Positions 1 to 10,028 are shown, counted from the first letter of the stretch. The stretch: DNA of 64,000 bases from Flavobacteriales bacterium (GCA_020635395.1 JACJZV010000005.1:1-64000); one strand, 5' to 3'. The notes: a model not told the origin generated them from the sequence alone. Made by a program: numbers and translations.

Positions 1-798
1 AAAACCATTTTAGAAGAAACTGAAGAGTACGTTGTTGTGCGATTTGGTGCTGGAGAAATTTGGCACGAAACGGTCATGTTTGCCGTAAATAGTGGATGGG
101 GTGGTTTAGAAAATCTCTCTCTGATTCCAGGCAGCGTGGGTGCTGCACCTATTCAAAACATAGGGGCTTATGGTGTGGAGATTAAAGATGTTTTGCTACA
201 AGTTAACTTTATAGACCTTATTGGTGGTGAGGAAAAAAGTCTTTCAAATGCCGAATGTTTTTTTGACTATAGAAATAGCATTTTTAAAAATGAACTTAAA
301 AACAAGGTAATTGTTACCTCCATTGACCTCAAGCTAAACAAAAATTCGACACTTAAATTAGATTATGGCGATATAAAATCAGAATTGAGCAAACAAAACA
401 TTGAAAAACCAACAATAAAAGATGTGAGTCAGGCAGTGATAAATATCCGCCAAAGCAAATTGCCCGACCCAAAGGAATTGGGAAATAGTGGTAGTTTTTT
501 TAAAAACCCGGTAATAGAAAATGAATTATTGCAAAAAATTATTCAAACCAACCCCGAAGTAAAAAGTTATCCGATAGATGAAAACCACTCAAAACTTGCC
601 GCAGGATGGCTTATTGAGCAGGCCGGATGGAAAGGGAAGCGGGTGGGCAACACGGGTAGCCACAAAAATCAGGCATTGGTGTTGGTAAATTATGGTAATG
701 CCACAGGTAAAGAAATTAAGAATTTGGCTTATACCATCATCGATTCCGTTGAAAGACAATTTGGGGTAAGGCTTGAACCAGAAGTAAATATTATTTAA
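1..798 (+). CDS. murB: UDP-N-acetylenolpyruvoylglucosamine reductase MurB (5' end outside window)
   Basis: MurB reduces UDP-GlcNAc-enolpyruvate to UDP-MurNAc with NADPH and FAD, a cytoplasmic step of peptidoglycan synthesis. The frame is open from base 1, so the start and roughly the first quarter (the N-terminal FAD-binding part) lie outside; 265 residues are visible. Diagnostic segments are the Gly-rich stretch SLIPGSVGAAPIQNIGAYG, the SGSFFKNPV motif carrying the active-site Ser, and the C-terminal LEPEV whose Glu is the second proton donor. The length and motif order fit type I MurB. The stop overlaps the next start by one base (TAATG), suggesting translational coupling with the pseudouridine synthase gene. 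Identification is firm; only the N-terminus is unknown. Confidence 0.95.
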   Translation, partial: KTILEETEEYVVVRFGAGEIWHETVMFAVNSGWGGLENLSLIPGSVGAAPIQNIGAYGVEIKDVLLQVNFIDLIGGEEKSLSNAECFFDYRNSIFKNELKNKVIVTSIDLKLNKNSTLKLDYGDIKSELSKQNIEKPTIKDVSQAVINIRQSKLPDPKELGNSGSFFKNPVIENELLQKIIQTNPEVKSYPIDENHSKLAAGWLIEQAGWKGKRVGNTGSHKNQALVLVNYGNATGKEIKNLAYTIIDSVERQFGVRLEPEVNII

Positions 799-1490
799 TG
801 GAAAACTGGAACGTAAAATCGGCGATACTATTTGAGGACAATCACCTCATTGCCATCAATAAACCGGCAGGATTATTGGTACATGACGAATTGTCTTACG
901 ACAAAACTTTGACCGATTATGTAAAGGAATACATCAAAACGGAATACGATAAACCTGGAGATGTATTTTTAGGTGTTATTCACCGAATAGACCGACCCGT
1001 TAGCGGGCTGGTAATATTTGCCAAAACATCCAAAGCTCTGACCAGAATGAACGAACTGTTTAAAGAAAAAAAACTCAAAAAGATTTATTATGCTTTAGTT
1101 CAAAAAAAGCCTCAAAAATTGTCGGATGATTTGACCCATTGGCTGGTAAAAAATAAAGAAAAGAATGTAACCAAGGCTTATGACAAAGAGGTAAAAGACA
1201 GCAAAAAGAGCCAACTGAGTTATGACTATATTGGAACGGCTAATCACAAATTTTTGCTTAAAATATACCTTCATACAGGTAGGTCGCACCAAATAAGGGC
1301 ACAATTGGCCAAAATTGGTTACCCCATTTCGGGCGATTTAAAATATGGAAGCTGGAAAGGAAAGGGCAACTATATATACTTACACAGCAAAAGCCTTGAG
1401 TTTATTCATCCCGTAAAAAAAGAAAAATTACTTTTGCAATGTCCATTGCCGAATGAAGAAAATTGGAATTTCTTCCAATCGTTTGAGTAA
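798..1490 (+). CDS. RluA-family RNA pseudouridine synthase
   Basis: This 230-residue protein belongs to the RluA family, which isomerises specific uridines in rRNA or tRNA. The signature HRIDRPVSG lies at residues 62-70, with catalytic Asp65. The preceding INKPAGLLVH and the later HTGRSHQIRAQLA (substrate-binding Arg region) are also typical. It has no N-terminal S4 domain, so it is a short form rather than a full RluC or RluD orthologue; the exact target nucleotide cannot be assigned. It overlaps the murB stop by one base and is followed by a 38-bp gap before pruA, so all three may share a transcript. The family is certain, the substrate unknown. Confidence 0.92.
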   Translation: MENWNVKSAILFEDNHLIAINKPAGLLVHDELSYDKTLTDYVKEYIKTEYDKPGDVFLGVIHRIDRPVSGLVIFAKTSKALTRMNELFKEKKLKKIYYALVQKKPQKLSDDLTHWLVKNKEKNVTKAYDKEVKDSKKSQLSYDYIGTANHKFLLKIYLHTGRSHQIRAQLAKIGYPISGDLKYGSWKGKGNYIYLHSKSLEFIHPVKKEKLLLQCPLPNEENWNFFQSFE

Positions 1491-1528
1491 CAAATAATTA
1501 AAAGTTAGATTCAACATAAATTTATAAA

Positions 1529-3154
1529 ATGAACGGATTTTTTAACGTACCAACTCCTAAAAACGAACGAGTACGAGACTATGCACCAAACACCCCCGAA
1601 ACTATTTCATTAAAAAACAAATTGGCCGAAATGCGTGCCGAAACCCGAGACATCCCAATGTTTATTGGCTCTGAAGAGGTTAGAACTGGAAACACTGTTT
1701 CTATGCACCCTCCACACGACCATCAGCACGTTTTGGGTCATTTTCATAAAGGCACCAAAGACCACGTTCATCTGGCAATTAATGCAGCTTTGGCAGCCAA
1801 AAATGATTGGGCGAACCTTAGTTGGGAAAATCGAGCTTCGATATTTTTAAAAGCTGCCGATCTAATTGCCGGACCCTACAGAAATGAGATTAACGCCGCC
1901 ACCATGCTTTGCCAAAGCAAAAATTGTTACCAAGCAGAAATTGATTCGGCCTGCGAATTGATTGATTTTTTGCGTTTCAACGTAAAATATATGACCGAAA
2001 TATATGCCGAACAACCGCCAGAAAACTCTCCGACTGTGTGGAACAGAGTAGAATACCGGCCGTTGGAAGGATTTGTTTTTGCCATTACCCCTTTCAACTT
2101 TACAGCCATTGCCGGAAATCTGCCCGGAACTCCAGCTTTAATGGGCAACACAGTGGTTTGGAAACCAGCCGAAACGCAAATTTATTCGGCCTATGTCATA
2201 ATGAAGGTGTTTAGAGAAGCCGGCTTGCCCGATGGAGTTATTAACTTGATATACAGCAATGGCTCTGATGTAGGCGATGTAGTTTTCAAACATCCCGATT
2301 TTGCTGGTATTCATTTTACAGGCTCTACCGGTGTTTTTAGACATTTGTGGAAAGAAATTGGCACGAATATAGCCGCCTACAAAACCTATCCGAGAATAGT
2401 GGGCGAAACAGGCGGAAAAGATTTTGTAATGGTTCACAAATCGGCTAACGCCAGCGAAGTTGCTGCAGCCATTGCTCGTGGTGCATTTGAATTTCAAGGT
2501 CAAAAATGTAGTGCTGCCTCCAGAGCCTATATACCCAACAACCTTTGGCCTGATGTTAAAAAACAACTTGTAGCCATGGTAAACGATATGAAAATGGGTC
2601 CAACCGAAGATTTTGGTAACTTCGTAAACGCCGTTATTGATGAAAAAGCATTTGATAAGATAAGCTCATACATAACACAAGCAAAAGCCGATGGCATCGA
2701 AATTTTGACCGGTGGAAACTTTGATAAAAGCAAGGGATATTTTATTGAGCCAACAATACTTCTGGCAAAAGATGCACACTACCGCACCATGTGCGAAGAA
2801 ATTTTTGGACCTGTTTTAACCTTATTTGTCTATGACGAAAACAAGTTTATAGAAACACTAAAAATTGTGGACAGTACCAGCGAATATGCACTAACAGGCA
2901 GCATTTTCAGCAAAGACAGATACGCTGTTGAGATGGCAACCAAAATGCTGAGCAATGCAGCAGGAAATTTTTACATCAACGATAAGCCTACTGGAGCCGT
3001 TGTTGGTCAGCAACCATTTGGTGGAGCAAGGGGCAGTGGAACCAACGATAAAGCGGGTGCAAAAGCCAATTTGATGCGATGGGTGAGTATGAGAACAATT
3101 AAAGAAAATTTTGTACCCCCAACAGACTATAGCTACCCTTTCCACAAGTTATAA
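1529..3154 (+). CDS. pruA: L-glutamate gamma-semialdehyde dehydrogenase (delta-1-pyrroline-5-carboxylate dehydrogenase)
   Basis: The enzyme oxidises L-glutamate 5-semialdehyde to glutamate with NAD+, the second step of proline catabolism. At 541 residues it matches the stand-alone P5C dehydrogenase type, not the PutA fusion. Visible signatures are the cofactor-binding TPFNFTAIAGNLPG, FTGSTGVF, the GETGGKDFV region with the general-base Glu, and GQKCSAASRAY with the catalytic Cys at residue 327. The C-terminal QQPFGGARGSGTNDKAG is typical of this subfamily. No proline dehydrogenase gene is adjacent. A perfect palindromic terminator follows about 30 bp after the stop and closes the unit. Assignment is secure. 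Confidence 0.96.
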   Translation: MNGFFNVPTPKNERVRDYAPNTPETISLKNKLAEMRAETRDIPMFIGSEEVRTGNTVSMHPPHDHQHVLGHFHKGTKDHVHLAINAALAAKNDWANLSWENRASIFLKAADLIAGPYRNEINAATMLCQSKNCYQAEIDSACELIDFLRFNVKYMTEIYAEQPPENSPTVWNRVEYRPLEGFVFAITPFNFTAIAGNLPGTPALMGNTVVWKPAETQIYSAYVIMKVFREAGLPDGVINLIYSNGSDVGDVVFKHPDFAGIHFTGSTGVFRHLWKEIGTNIAAYKTYPRIVGETGGKDFVMVHKSANASEVAAAIARGAFEFQGQKCSAASRAYIPNNLWPDVKKQLVAMVNDMKMGPTEDFGNFVNAVIDEKAFDKISSYITQAKADGIEILTGGNFDKSKGYFIEPTILLAKDAHYRTMCEEIFGPVLTLFVYDENKFIETLKIVDSTSEYALTGSIFSKDRYAVEMATKMLSNAAGNFYINDKPTGAVVGQQPFGGARGSGTNDKAGAKANLMRWVSMRTIKENFVPPTDYSYPFHKL

Positions 3155-3186
3155 ACAAGAGTACAAGTCTAAATTTGGGAAAAAAC

Positions 3187-3224
3187 AAAGCGATATTTAT
3201 GCATAAATATCGCTTTATTTTTTT
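3187..3224 (+). terminator. Rho-independent terminator after pruA
   Basis: A perfect 30-bp palindrome spans 3187-3216 (AAAGCGATATTTATG and its exact reverse complement) and is followed by ATTTTTTT. It lies about 30 bp downstream of pruA and separates it from the gldL block. With A-rich DNA on the other side it could also work in the reverse direction, but no minus-strand gene ends there. Confidence 0.85.
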
Positions 3225-3358
3225 ATATACTAAAACATAACTAATTGATAATCAAGTATTTGAATCCATTATTTTTTACTCCCATTTTTTTTATAACCTC
3301 GGTGGCACATTGATTGCAAGAAGATAACAACTTTGGTGACACTATTAATTGATAACTT

Positions 3359-3859
3359 ATGCGAAGATTTGATTTATTAAACTTTTTCTATGGGCTTGGA
3401 GCAGCTATTATTCTGGTTGCGGCTCTGTTCAAATTTTTAGGCTGGAAGGGTGCCGATGTACTCTTTGTGGTCGGTTTGGTTGGAGAAGCCGTCATATTTC
3501 TTATATCGGGGGCACAACCCGTTTTTAAGCAAAAATCATATAATTGGGAGAGAATCTTTCCTCAGCTTTCGCGTGATTCGGATGAGACAGAAGCTCCAAA
3601 AATGAGTTTGGATGGTGCTGAAATGACTCAAGAACAACAAATTCAGCATATTATGCAGTCAATTTTGAGTTTGAACAACTCGGTAGAAAATTTAAATGCA
3701 GCCACTCAAAAGCTTACAAGTTATGTGGAGAGGCTTGAAACGAACTATGAGTTGGTAAACACATCTACCCTTGATTATCATAAGGAAATATCCAATTTAA
3801 AAACCAAAATAGCAGCTGCTAACGATAAGTTGCGTGAGTTCGACAATTATAAATTTTAA
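3359..3859 (+). CDS. gldL: Gliding motility / type IX secretion motor protein GldL
   Basis: GldL is the inner-membrane stator of the T9SS motor; with GldM it uses the proton gradient to power secretion and, in gliding species, movement. The 166-residue product has two N-terminal membrane helices (about residues 8-27 and 33-53). The sequence FYGLGAAIILVAALFKFLGW and GADVLFVVGLVGEAVIF match the GldL core, including the conserved Glu in helix 2 expected to be protonated. A cytoplasmic coiled-coil-like tail rich in Gln, Asn and Glu follows. It is shorter than some GldL proteins (over 200 residues). gldM starts 5 bp downstream, the usual order, but no gldK precedes it: pruA is upstream instead. 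A weak CAACTTTG -7-like element lies at 3328-3335. Confidence 0.9.
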   Translation: MRRFDLLNFFYGLGAAIILVAALFKFLGWKGADVLFVVGLVGEAVIFLISGAQPVFKQKSYNWERIFPQLSRDSDETEAPKMSLDGAEMTQEQQIQHIMQSILSLNNSVENLNAATQKLTSYVERLETNYELVNTSTLDYHKEISNLKTKIAAANDKLREFDNYKF

Positions 3860-3864
3860 TTGAC

Positions 3865-5544
3865 ATGGAATCAAGTGCAGCAAAACTCAGGCAAAAGGCG
3901 ATAAACCTTTTGTATCTTATATTTTTGGCATTAATATTCACATACATACCCAATGATTTTGTGGATACGGTGCAAAAAAGCGATCAATCATTGACCAGAT
4001 TATGTAATGAGGTAGAGGTGCAAAACTCTCGTTTTAATGCATTTATGCTGGCCAACTTAAAAAACAATCCGGAATATTTCGACAAAACCTTGTTAAACAT
4101 AAACATCATTGATAAAAAAACCCAGCAACAACTTAATTTGATTGATTCATTAAAATTGGTGCTTATCTCGCAAGAAAAATATAATGAGTTTGGATATTTG
4201 GTAGGCGGTAAACGTGAAAAACACTCAAACGACATTATGATTTATCAAAATAATGCCACCAAATTATTTAACTCGCTACGCGAATATAAATTGGACATAG
4301 GGCAATATTTAGATGCCGAAAAAGTAGATTTAATAGATTCCATACTCCCATTGCCAAAATTTGAACGAAAATCTGATGGACAACTTGTAACCTCAGAAAA
4401 CTTCTATTTCTACAAGCATCCTCTTACCATATCGGTTCTTAGTTTAACAAATTTTAAGAGTAAGATTGAATTGGTTAGAAGTATGGTTATAAATGATGTG
4501 GTAAGAAGAGCAATAGTAGATAACCAATCTGTTCCGTCCGATATTAGAAGGTTGGCTCAATTAGACCCACAATCTTTCCAAAACCCTCAAATTTTAAAGG
4601 CATACACAGAAGATATTTCATTTGACTCTATCATTGTGATGCAAGACAAAATGCAACTTTATAGAAATGAGCGTATAGAAAAACAAAAAGAAAGCAATAA
4701 ATACAATGTAAAAATTGAATCGTTGGGTGATTCAATTTACGCTGTTGGAAAGCCCATTCAGTTTGCATTTACTTTTGATAATTCGGCCAACCAAAAGCTG
4801 AATGTTTCGGTGGAAAACCCCGAAGGAGAAATGCAGAACTTTACAATGACCCGCGAAGGAGATTTTATGTTTGTGCCTGAAACAAAGGGCTATTATATTT
4901 TGCGATACTCAAATGGGGTAACCACAGGTAGAAAGAACCTTAAAGTAATTGACTTGAACCCTATTTTGGATAACAACCAAATGGGTACACTCTACATTGG
5001 CATAAACAACGAGTTGCAACTCAAAACCAGCGAGTTTGAAAATACGGACAACTTGCAGGCACGAATTTCTGATGGCCGAATCTTGAAAAAAGGAAAAAAT
5101 TTCTACGCTCGGGTGGAAAAAGAAGGCCAAGTGCGAATAGAAATATTTGCAAAAATGCCTTATGGCCTTGTTAGAATAGCCAACAAACAATATGTGGTTA
5201 GACATTTGAACCCTCCGGTTGCCAATATTTTGGAAAAGAAAAGTGGAGAAAAAATTTCGTTTCAAGAAGCTCAAAAGGTAAAAATATTAAATATCAAGTC
5301 GGATGAATTGATGGTTGAAGAAGCCTACTACATTTCGAGTTTCAACTTTACGATTATTTATAATGGGCACACCGCCATTTTGAAGCCGATTCTCAATAAA
5401 GGCAATTCACTAAATGCCAGCTCATTAGAATCTCTTTCAAAAGTACAACCTGGTGATATTGTTATGTTTACTGACATAAAAGCAAAATCATCAACCGGTA
5501 CCGAAATAGAGATACTTCCTGTTACTTATACCATTGCCCCATGA
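3865..5544 (+). CDS. gldM: Gliding motility / type IX secretion protein GldM
   Basis: GldM (PorM) forms a dimer that spans the periplasm from the inner-membrane GldL ring to the outer-membrane GldK/GldN ring. This 559-residue protein has one membrane helix near residues 12-30 (INLLYLIFLALIF). A long helical and beta-domain periplasmic region follows, with GldM-like features such as YAVGKPIQFAFTFDNSA and the C-terminal VQPGDIVMFTDIKAKS. It is somewhat longer than the roughly 510-residue flavobacterial protein. Spacing of 5 bp after gldL indicates co-transcription. The gene that follows is not gldN but a large outer-membrane protein. The call rests on order, topology and recognisable segments; confidence is high. 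Confidence 0.88.
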   Translation: MESSAAKLRQKAINLLYLIFLALIFTYIPNDFVDTVQKSDQSLTRLCNEVEVQNSRFNAFMLANLKNNPEYFDKTLLNINIIDKKTQQQLNLIDSLKLVLISQEKYNEFGYLVGGKREKHSNDIMIYQNNATKLFNSLREYKLDIGQYLDAEKVDLIDSILPLPKFERKSDGQLVTSENFYFYKHPLTISVLSLTNFKSKIELVRSMVINDVVRRAIVDNQSVPSDIRRLAQLDPQSFQNPQILKAYTEDISFDSIIVMQDKMQLYRNERIEKQKESNKYNVKIESLGDSIYAVGKPIQFAFTFDNSANQKLNVSVENPEGEMQNFTMTREGDFMFVPETKGYYILRYSNGVTTGRKNLKVIDLNPILDNNQMGTLYIGINNELQLKTSEFENTDNLQARISDGRILKKGKNFYARVEKEGQVRIEIFAKMPYGLVRIANKQYVVRHLNPPVANILEKKSGEKISFQEAQKVKILNIKSDELMVEEAYYISSFNFTIIYNGHTAILKPILNKGNSLNASSLESLSKVQPGDIVMFTDIKAKSSTGTEIEILPVTYTIAP

Positions 5545-5575
5545 ACAAATTTGATTACGTGCAAAAAACTTTGAG

Positions 5576-7795
5576 ATGAGAACTATTATTAAACAAATAC
5601 TCGTTGGAATGGCTTTCTTACTATCATTCTTGCCCATCGTGGCACAGAACAGCACCAATGTGCAAGTAAAAAGTTTTCCCTCGGTCATTTCCTCAACTAC
5701 AGCCCTAGAGCCGGGAAAGTATGTGGTTAGTGGCAATAATGTGGTAAAAAAAGATGTAACACTTATCATAAACGCAGGCACAGAATTGGTTTTTACGGAA
5801 AATGCCAGTATCCAGGTTTTGGGTGGTTTAAAAATTGCTGGAGCCTCAAATAATTTTGTAAAAATATCCTCGATTGATGATTCGAAACCCGGTTTTGGAT
5901 TTGAAATTAAATATGAAAGCAACTCAGACATCAATGTGCAGTATGCCGAGTTTACATCCTTAAAAAAATCGTTGAAATTTGACAAATTTTGGCTCAGAAA
6001 TTCAGTCAATATCGAAAATTCTATGTTTCACGATTTAAACGCAGAGGTTTATCTCGAAATCTTAGAAATGGACAAGATTTTAGTTGAAAACAAAGTTGTT
6101 GTAAACATCAAAAACAATACGTTTGGCAACAACTCCTCAAGTTTGATGATTGCAGATGCAGCATGGACTCTCTTGGAATACAACATAGAAAACAACGTTT
6201 TTTCGAGAAGTGAATTTATTGGAAAAGAACAAAACGGAATTTTTACTACACCTCTTTATTTGGTGTATAATGAGGACGATGACCAATACAAACAACCCAC
6301 CATAAAAAATAATAGCATAAGCTACAACTATGTGGGTTTGTTGGGGATTGATACTGTTGATTTTATTCCTGTTTACATCACGGCCGTTGGTTCGTCCGAC
6401 AAAATTGATATTTCAAACAACTATTATGGCCCGGATGCCGAGAAATATATTGAACTCAATTCAGAGCAAATAAAAAGCCTACAAAGAGCCCCATTTATAG
6501 TGTTTTATGACTTGTTGGAAAAGCCTGACAATACTTTAAATGGTCATATTTATCAAATTGGAGTAAATGGCGTTCGTGTTGATAACCCATCATACGACCT
6601 TAGGATAGACCAATTTACTGAATTAATAGAACTAATTGCCAATAAACCCATAAAACCCACAGAATCTTTTGAGGTTAATTACATTTACATTCACGATGAC
6701 ACCATACGAAGATATGGCATAAAAAATAGAATTGAATTTGAAGACAATAGCCAACGTGTAAAAGTTTTTATCGAAGATAAAATCGTAAAACAATACGAGC
6801 ATGGTTATATTGAAATTAAGGGGCTTCAAGACAATAATGGTTTTCTTGTGCCAGCCGTAAACATTGGCTTAAAAAACTACCTAAACAAAAACCGGGAATT
6901 TTTGGTCAGCATAGATGACTATCAGAAAATTCCACGAAGAGATTTATCATCAAATGACATAAATATTGATTATACAGCTACCAACAACATCGACACCGGA
7001 AAAAACGATGAACCAAAGGGCTTTGACTCATTAGAGGTAATTCGAAAGGAAAAATATTGGGATTTAGGGTTATTTACAGGTTCTACCATTTATTTTGGCG
7101 ACTTGGCTTATACCGCGGTTGGGTTTTATATACCCAATGCACGACCCAATGTAGGACTTCGATTTGGATACAATATTTCGGAAAGATGGAGAATTGAGCT
7201 GGCTCAAAATAATTTGAGAATTGCCGGAGATGACCGCCGCGAAAGCGATTTGGGCAAGAACAGAGGACCCAATTTTGAACGTGGTCTTCATTTTAGAACC
7301 ACCATTTATGATATTGGCCTTTTATGCGAATTTCGCCTTTTGAAATACAAACGACTTACATCGTATGTACCTAGTTTTACCTTTGGCGTTTCTGGTTTTT
7401 ACTTCAATCCACAATCAAACGTTGGCAACAAATGGTATAATTTAAGGCCAGTTGGCACAGAAGGACAGACATTGAATGGAGCAACCGAGGCTTATAGCAA
7501 ATATGCGTACAGCATTCCGATGGGCATCAAAATATCTCGCCATCTAAAGCAAAACTGGATTATTAGCGGATCCTATACCTACCATAAACTTTTTATGGAC
7601 TATTTAGACGATGTAAGTACGGGTGAATTTCCTGATGCCGATGCTCTTAAAGCCGTAAACCCTGATTTAGGTGATATTGCCGTACAATTGAGCAATCCAA
7701 ATGGAATATCGGGAAGACGCTCATTTAGTGATGTCAACGATGGATTTTCCTACTTCGGTATTACCATTACACGCAAGCTACGGATGGGCTTTTAA
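5576..7795 (+). CDS. Outer-membrane protein: beta-helix-like N-terminus with a PorG/DUF6089-like C-terminal barrel
   Basis: A 739-residue secreted protein with a clear signal peptide (about residues 1-24, ending PIVAQ). Residues about 40-300 resemble right-handed beta-helix repeats (alternating N- and V/I-rich turns such as [20 protein letters not shown]). Residues about 310-480 are of unknown type. Residues about 490-739 look like an outer-membrane barrel of the DUF6089 class used by T9SS protein PorG ([48 protein letters not shown]). PorG proteins are normally short, so this would be a fusion. It lies 31 bp after gldM and reads the same way, supporting a T9SS role; that role is inferred. 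The last 4 bp overlap the end of trmD on the other strand. Confidence 0.7.
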   Translation: MRTIIKQILVGMAFLLSFLPIVAQNSTNVQVKSFPSVISSTTALEPGKYVVSGNNVVKKDVTLIINAGTELVFTENASIQVLGGLKIAGASNNFVKISSIDDSKPGFGFEIKYESNSDINVQYAEFTSLKKSLKFDKFWLRNSVNIENSMFHDLNAEVYLEILEMDKILVENKVVVNIKNNTFGNNSSSLMIADAAWTLLEYNIENNVFSRSEFIGKEQNGIFTTPLYLVYNEDDDQYKQPTIKNNSISYNYVGLLGIDTVDFIPVYITAVGSSDKIDISNNYYGPDAEKYIELNSEQIKSLQRAPFIVFYDLLEKPDNTLNGHIYQIGVNGVRVDNPSYDLRIDQFTELIELIANKPIKPTESFEVNYIYIHDDTIRRYGIKNRIEFEDNSQRVKVFIEDKIVKQYEHGYIEIKGLQDNNGFLVPAVNIGLKNYLNKNREFLVSIDDYQKIPRRDLSSNDINIDYTATNNIDTGKNDEPKGFDSLEVIRKEKYWDLGLFTGSTIYFGDLAYTAVGFYIPNARPNVGLRFGYNISERWRIELAQNNLRIAGDDRRESDLGKNRGPNFERGLHFRTTIYDIGLLCEFRLLKYKRLTSYVPSFTFGVSGFYFNPQSNVGNKWYNLRPVGTEGQTLNGATEAYSKYAYSIPMGIKISRHLKQNWIISGSYTYHKLFMDYLDDVSTGEFPDADALKAVNPDLGDIAVQLSNPNGISGRRSFSDVNDGFSYFGITITRKLRMGF

Positions 7796-8472
7796 TCTGA
7801 TTCAAGCATATCTGGTCTTCGCTCTTCGGTTCGCTTTATGGCCATTTGTTCATTCCATTTTTCAATTTCGGCAAAATGGCCGCTCAGCAATATATCGGGT
7901 ACTTTCCAACCATTGAAATCGGCTGGCCTTGTATAAATGGGAGGCGATAGTAAATTGTCCTGAAAACTGTCGGTTAAAGCAGAAGTTTCATCGCTGATAA
8001 CTCCAGGAAGAAGCCTAACGATAGCATCTGCCACCACAGCCGCAGCCAACTCTCCACCTGTCAGCACATAATCGCCAATAGATATTTCTTTGGTTATAAA
8101 GTGTTGACGAATTCTCTCGTCAATGCCTTTATAATGACCACAGAGAATAATCAAATTTTTTTTCATTGACAATCTGTTGGCCATGGGTTGATTAAATTTT
8201 TCGCCATCAGGAGTCATGTATATTATTTCTTCATAGTCTCTTTTCGACTTTAAATCATTGATGCAATTGGCTATAGGCTCAATCATCAAAACCATTCCGG
8301 CATTTCCGCCATAAATTTTATCATCTATTTGGCGGTAGCCTCCCAGTCCATAATCTCGAAGGTTTATAACATTTATTTTGGCTAATCCTTTATCTGAAGC
8401 ACGTTTTAAAATGCTCTGATTTACAGGGCCTTCCAACAATTCCGGCACTGCCGATATAATATCGATTTGCAT
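7792..8472 (-). CDS. trmD: tRNA (guanine-N1)-methyltransferase TrmD
   Basis: TrmD methylates N1 of G37 in tRNAs that read CNN codons, using S-adenosylmethionine, and prevents frameshifting. At 226 residues it has family-typical length. Key motifs of the knotted SPOUT fold are present: the N-terminal [30 protein letters not shown] and [13 protein letters not shown]. Convergent overlap of 4 bp with the upstream plus-strand gene leaves no room for a terminator between them. In many bacteria trmD sits with rpsP, rimM and rplS; here rplS is about 11 kb away. A CAACTTTG promoter-like element lies only 6-13 bp before the start, which would give a nearly leaderless mRNA (tentative). Confidence 0.96.
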   Translation of the reverse strand: MQIDIISAVPELLEGPVNQSILKRASDKGLAKINVINLRDYGLGGYRQIDDKIYGGNAGMVLMIEPIANCINDLKSKRDYEEIIYMTPDGEKFNQPMANRLSMKKNLIILCGHYKGIDERIRQHFITKEISIGDYVLTGGELAAAVVADAIVRLLPGVISDETSALTDSFQDNLLSPPIYTRPADFNGWKVPDILLSGHFAEIEKWNEQMAIKRTEERRPDMLESD

Positions 8473-8517
8473 GGTTTCAAAGTTGATGCAAGAAATCTGA
8501 AAAAGAAAATTTTAACA

Positions 8518-8548
8518 CAAAAAAACCCCGGTACCTTGTACCAGGGTT
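8518..8548 (-). terminator. Terminator of the dnaN transcript
   Basis: Read on the minus strand, arms AACCCTGGTAC and GTACCGGGGTT (one mismatch) enclose a 3-base loop and are followed by seven T. It lies about 150 bp beyond the dnaN stop and about 50 bp before trmD. dnaN therefore has a long 3' tail and trmD is probably transcribed separately. Confidence 0.75.
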
Positions 8549-8700
8549 GTGCTGTTGGCTTTCAGACTCGTTAAAGTCTTACTTCATCTCAAAAGTAAAA
8601 TTGCCTTTAAATCTGAATGTCATTGTAATATCAGTTTTCAAATTTCAGATGGTTTGCAACCGAAACTGACACTTCGCTGTTTCTTTTATGACAATAATAA

Positions 8701-9825
8701 TTAGCTCGATGCGTTGAGCATCATCGGCATAACCAGCATCAATAAATCTTCGCCTTCATCATTCTCATCAGGCAGAAGGATGCCCGCTCTGCTTGGCACC
8801 GACATTTCTAAATTAATATTCTCGCTATCCATATTACTCAAAACTTCCATAAGCAATCTTGAGTTAAAACCTATTTCTATATCATCGCCTTTAAAATCGC
8901 AAGCCAGTCGCTCGGTTGCTTCATTGGCCATGTCCATATCTTCGGTTGATATTACCAATTCGCTTCCGCTAATTTTGAGTCTAATTTGGTGTGTACTTTT
9001 GTTTGAAAAAATACTAATACGACGCACACTGTTTAAAAAATCATTTCTGTTAATGGTTAAAACACGTGGATTTTCTGCCGGAATAACAGCGTTGTAATCT
9101 GGATATCTTTCATCAATAAATCGGCAAATTAGCTGAATATCGCCAAAATTAAAGAATGCGTTTCTCTGATTATACTCCACCCGCACCGCCGAACCGTCGT
9201 CGGTTAAACTGGACTTGAGCAGGTTCAATGCCTTTTTTGGCAGAATAAACGAATGTTCTACACCGGGCGAAACATCTTTGCGTTTCAAACGAACCAATCG
9301 ATTGGCATCGGTGGCCACAAAGTTTGCCGAATCCTGAAACAATTCAACATAAACGCCAGTTAAATTGAGCCTCAAGTCATCGTTTCCAGTAGCAAATATG
9401 GTTTTAGAAATACTGCTCAAAAGCACACTGCTCTTCATTTCAAACGAAGATTCGGTTTCTATCTCAGGTATTTTCGGAAAATCAACTCCCGGCTGACCCG
9501 CCAGTTTATATCTACCGTTTTCTGACCGAAGTTCTACCGCATTGGTATCTGCATCTAACGTAAAGGTAATTGGCTGGTTGGGCAACGACCTTAATGTATC
9601 GATGGTAAGTCGGCTGGGAACAGCCACCAAACAATCTTCCTCCGCCTGAACATCAAGGCTGGTACTCATACTGGTTTCCAGATCGGTGCTTGTAATGGTT
9701 AAAACTCCGTTTTTTATATCAAACAAAAAATGGTCGAGTATGGGCAATATCGGTTTGGCCGCAATTGTTCCGCTGATGGCCTGCAATTTTTGCAAAAGTG
9801 CCGAGGTGTTAACAATAAATTTCAT
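8701..9825 (-). CDS. dnaN: DNA polymerase III beta subunit (sliding clamp)
   Basis: DnaN dimerises into the ring that tethers DNA polymerase III and many repair proteins to DNA. The 374-residue product has the expected length for three similar domains. Typical segments are ILPILDHFLFDIKNGVLTIT, the mid-protein ANRLVRLKRKD, the FILPKKALNLLK segment and the C-terminal MLVMPMML that ends the clamp. The gene stands alone without dnaA or recF nearby. It is divergent from the moxR operon, with about 200 bp between them holding a candidate promoter for each direction. Identification is secure. Confidence 0.96.
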   Translation of the reverse strand: MKFIVNTSALLQKLQAISGTIAAKPILPILDHFLFDIKNGVLTITSTDLETSMSTSLDVQAEEDCLVAVPSRLTIDTLRSLPNQPITFTLDADTNAVELRSENGRYKLAGQPGVDFPKIPEIETESSFEMKSSVLLSSISKTIFATGNDDLRLNLTGVYVELFQDSANFVATDANRLVRLKRKDVSPGVEHSFILPKKALNLLKSSLTDDGSAVRVEYNQRNAFFNFGDIQLICRFIDERYPDYNAVIPAENPRVLTINRNDFLNSVRRISIFSNKSTHQIRLKISGSELVISTEDMDMANEATERLACDFKGDDIEIGFNSRLLMEVLSNMDSENINLEMSVPSRAGILLPDENDEGEDLLMLVMPMMLNASS

Positions 9826-9854
9826 TTACTAATAACTAAATTTTATATGTGTGG

Positions 9855-9887
9855 CGAAGTTATATCTTTGGTTTAAAATAAATCAAA
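9855..9887 (-). promoter_or_regulatory. Candidate dnaN promoter
   Basis: On the minus strand TTTG (9884-9887) and TAACTTCG (9855-9862) are separated by 21 bp. This resembles the Bacteroidota sigma-factor pattern TTTG / TAnnTTTG with one deviation. It would start transcription about 20-25 bases before the ATG. Confidence 0.4.
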
Positions 9888-9995
9888 ATATGTTAAAAAT
9901 GTTCCCGTTTTTGTTGAAAATGAAGAATGAATTAAAACAGAATCTCAAAAAATCATTAAAAAAAAGTATTCGTTAAAGTCGAAACATTATCTTTC
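9863..9995 (+). promoter_or_regulatory. Candidate -7 elements upstream of moxR
   Basis: Two plus-strand matches to TAnnTTTG precede moxR: TATCTTTG at 9863-9870 (perfect) and TATCTTTC at 9988-9995 (one mismatch, about 33 bases before the ATG). Neither has a clear -33 TTTG. The nearer one would give a short leader. Confidence 0.3.
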
Positions 9996-10028
9996 GGCCT
10001 TTAAAGGAATCAAAAAGAAATAAAAACA

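Noticed and set aside
2138..2566. 142-codon frame on the minus strand inside pruA
   Set aside because: It is antisense to a well-conserved dehydrogenase, has no family motif and no promoter or ribosome-site support.
8579..8623. 14-codon minus-strand ORF (MTFRFKGNFTFEMK) in the dnaN tail
   Set aside because: Too short to support by sequence alone, with no clear ribosome site; kept only as a possible part of the 3' tail.
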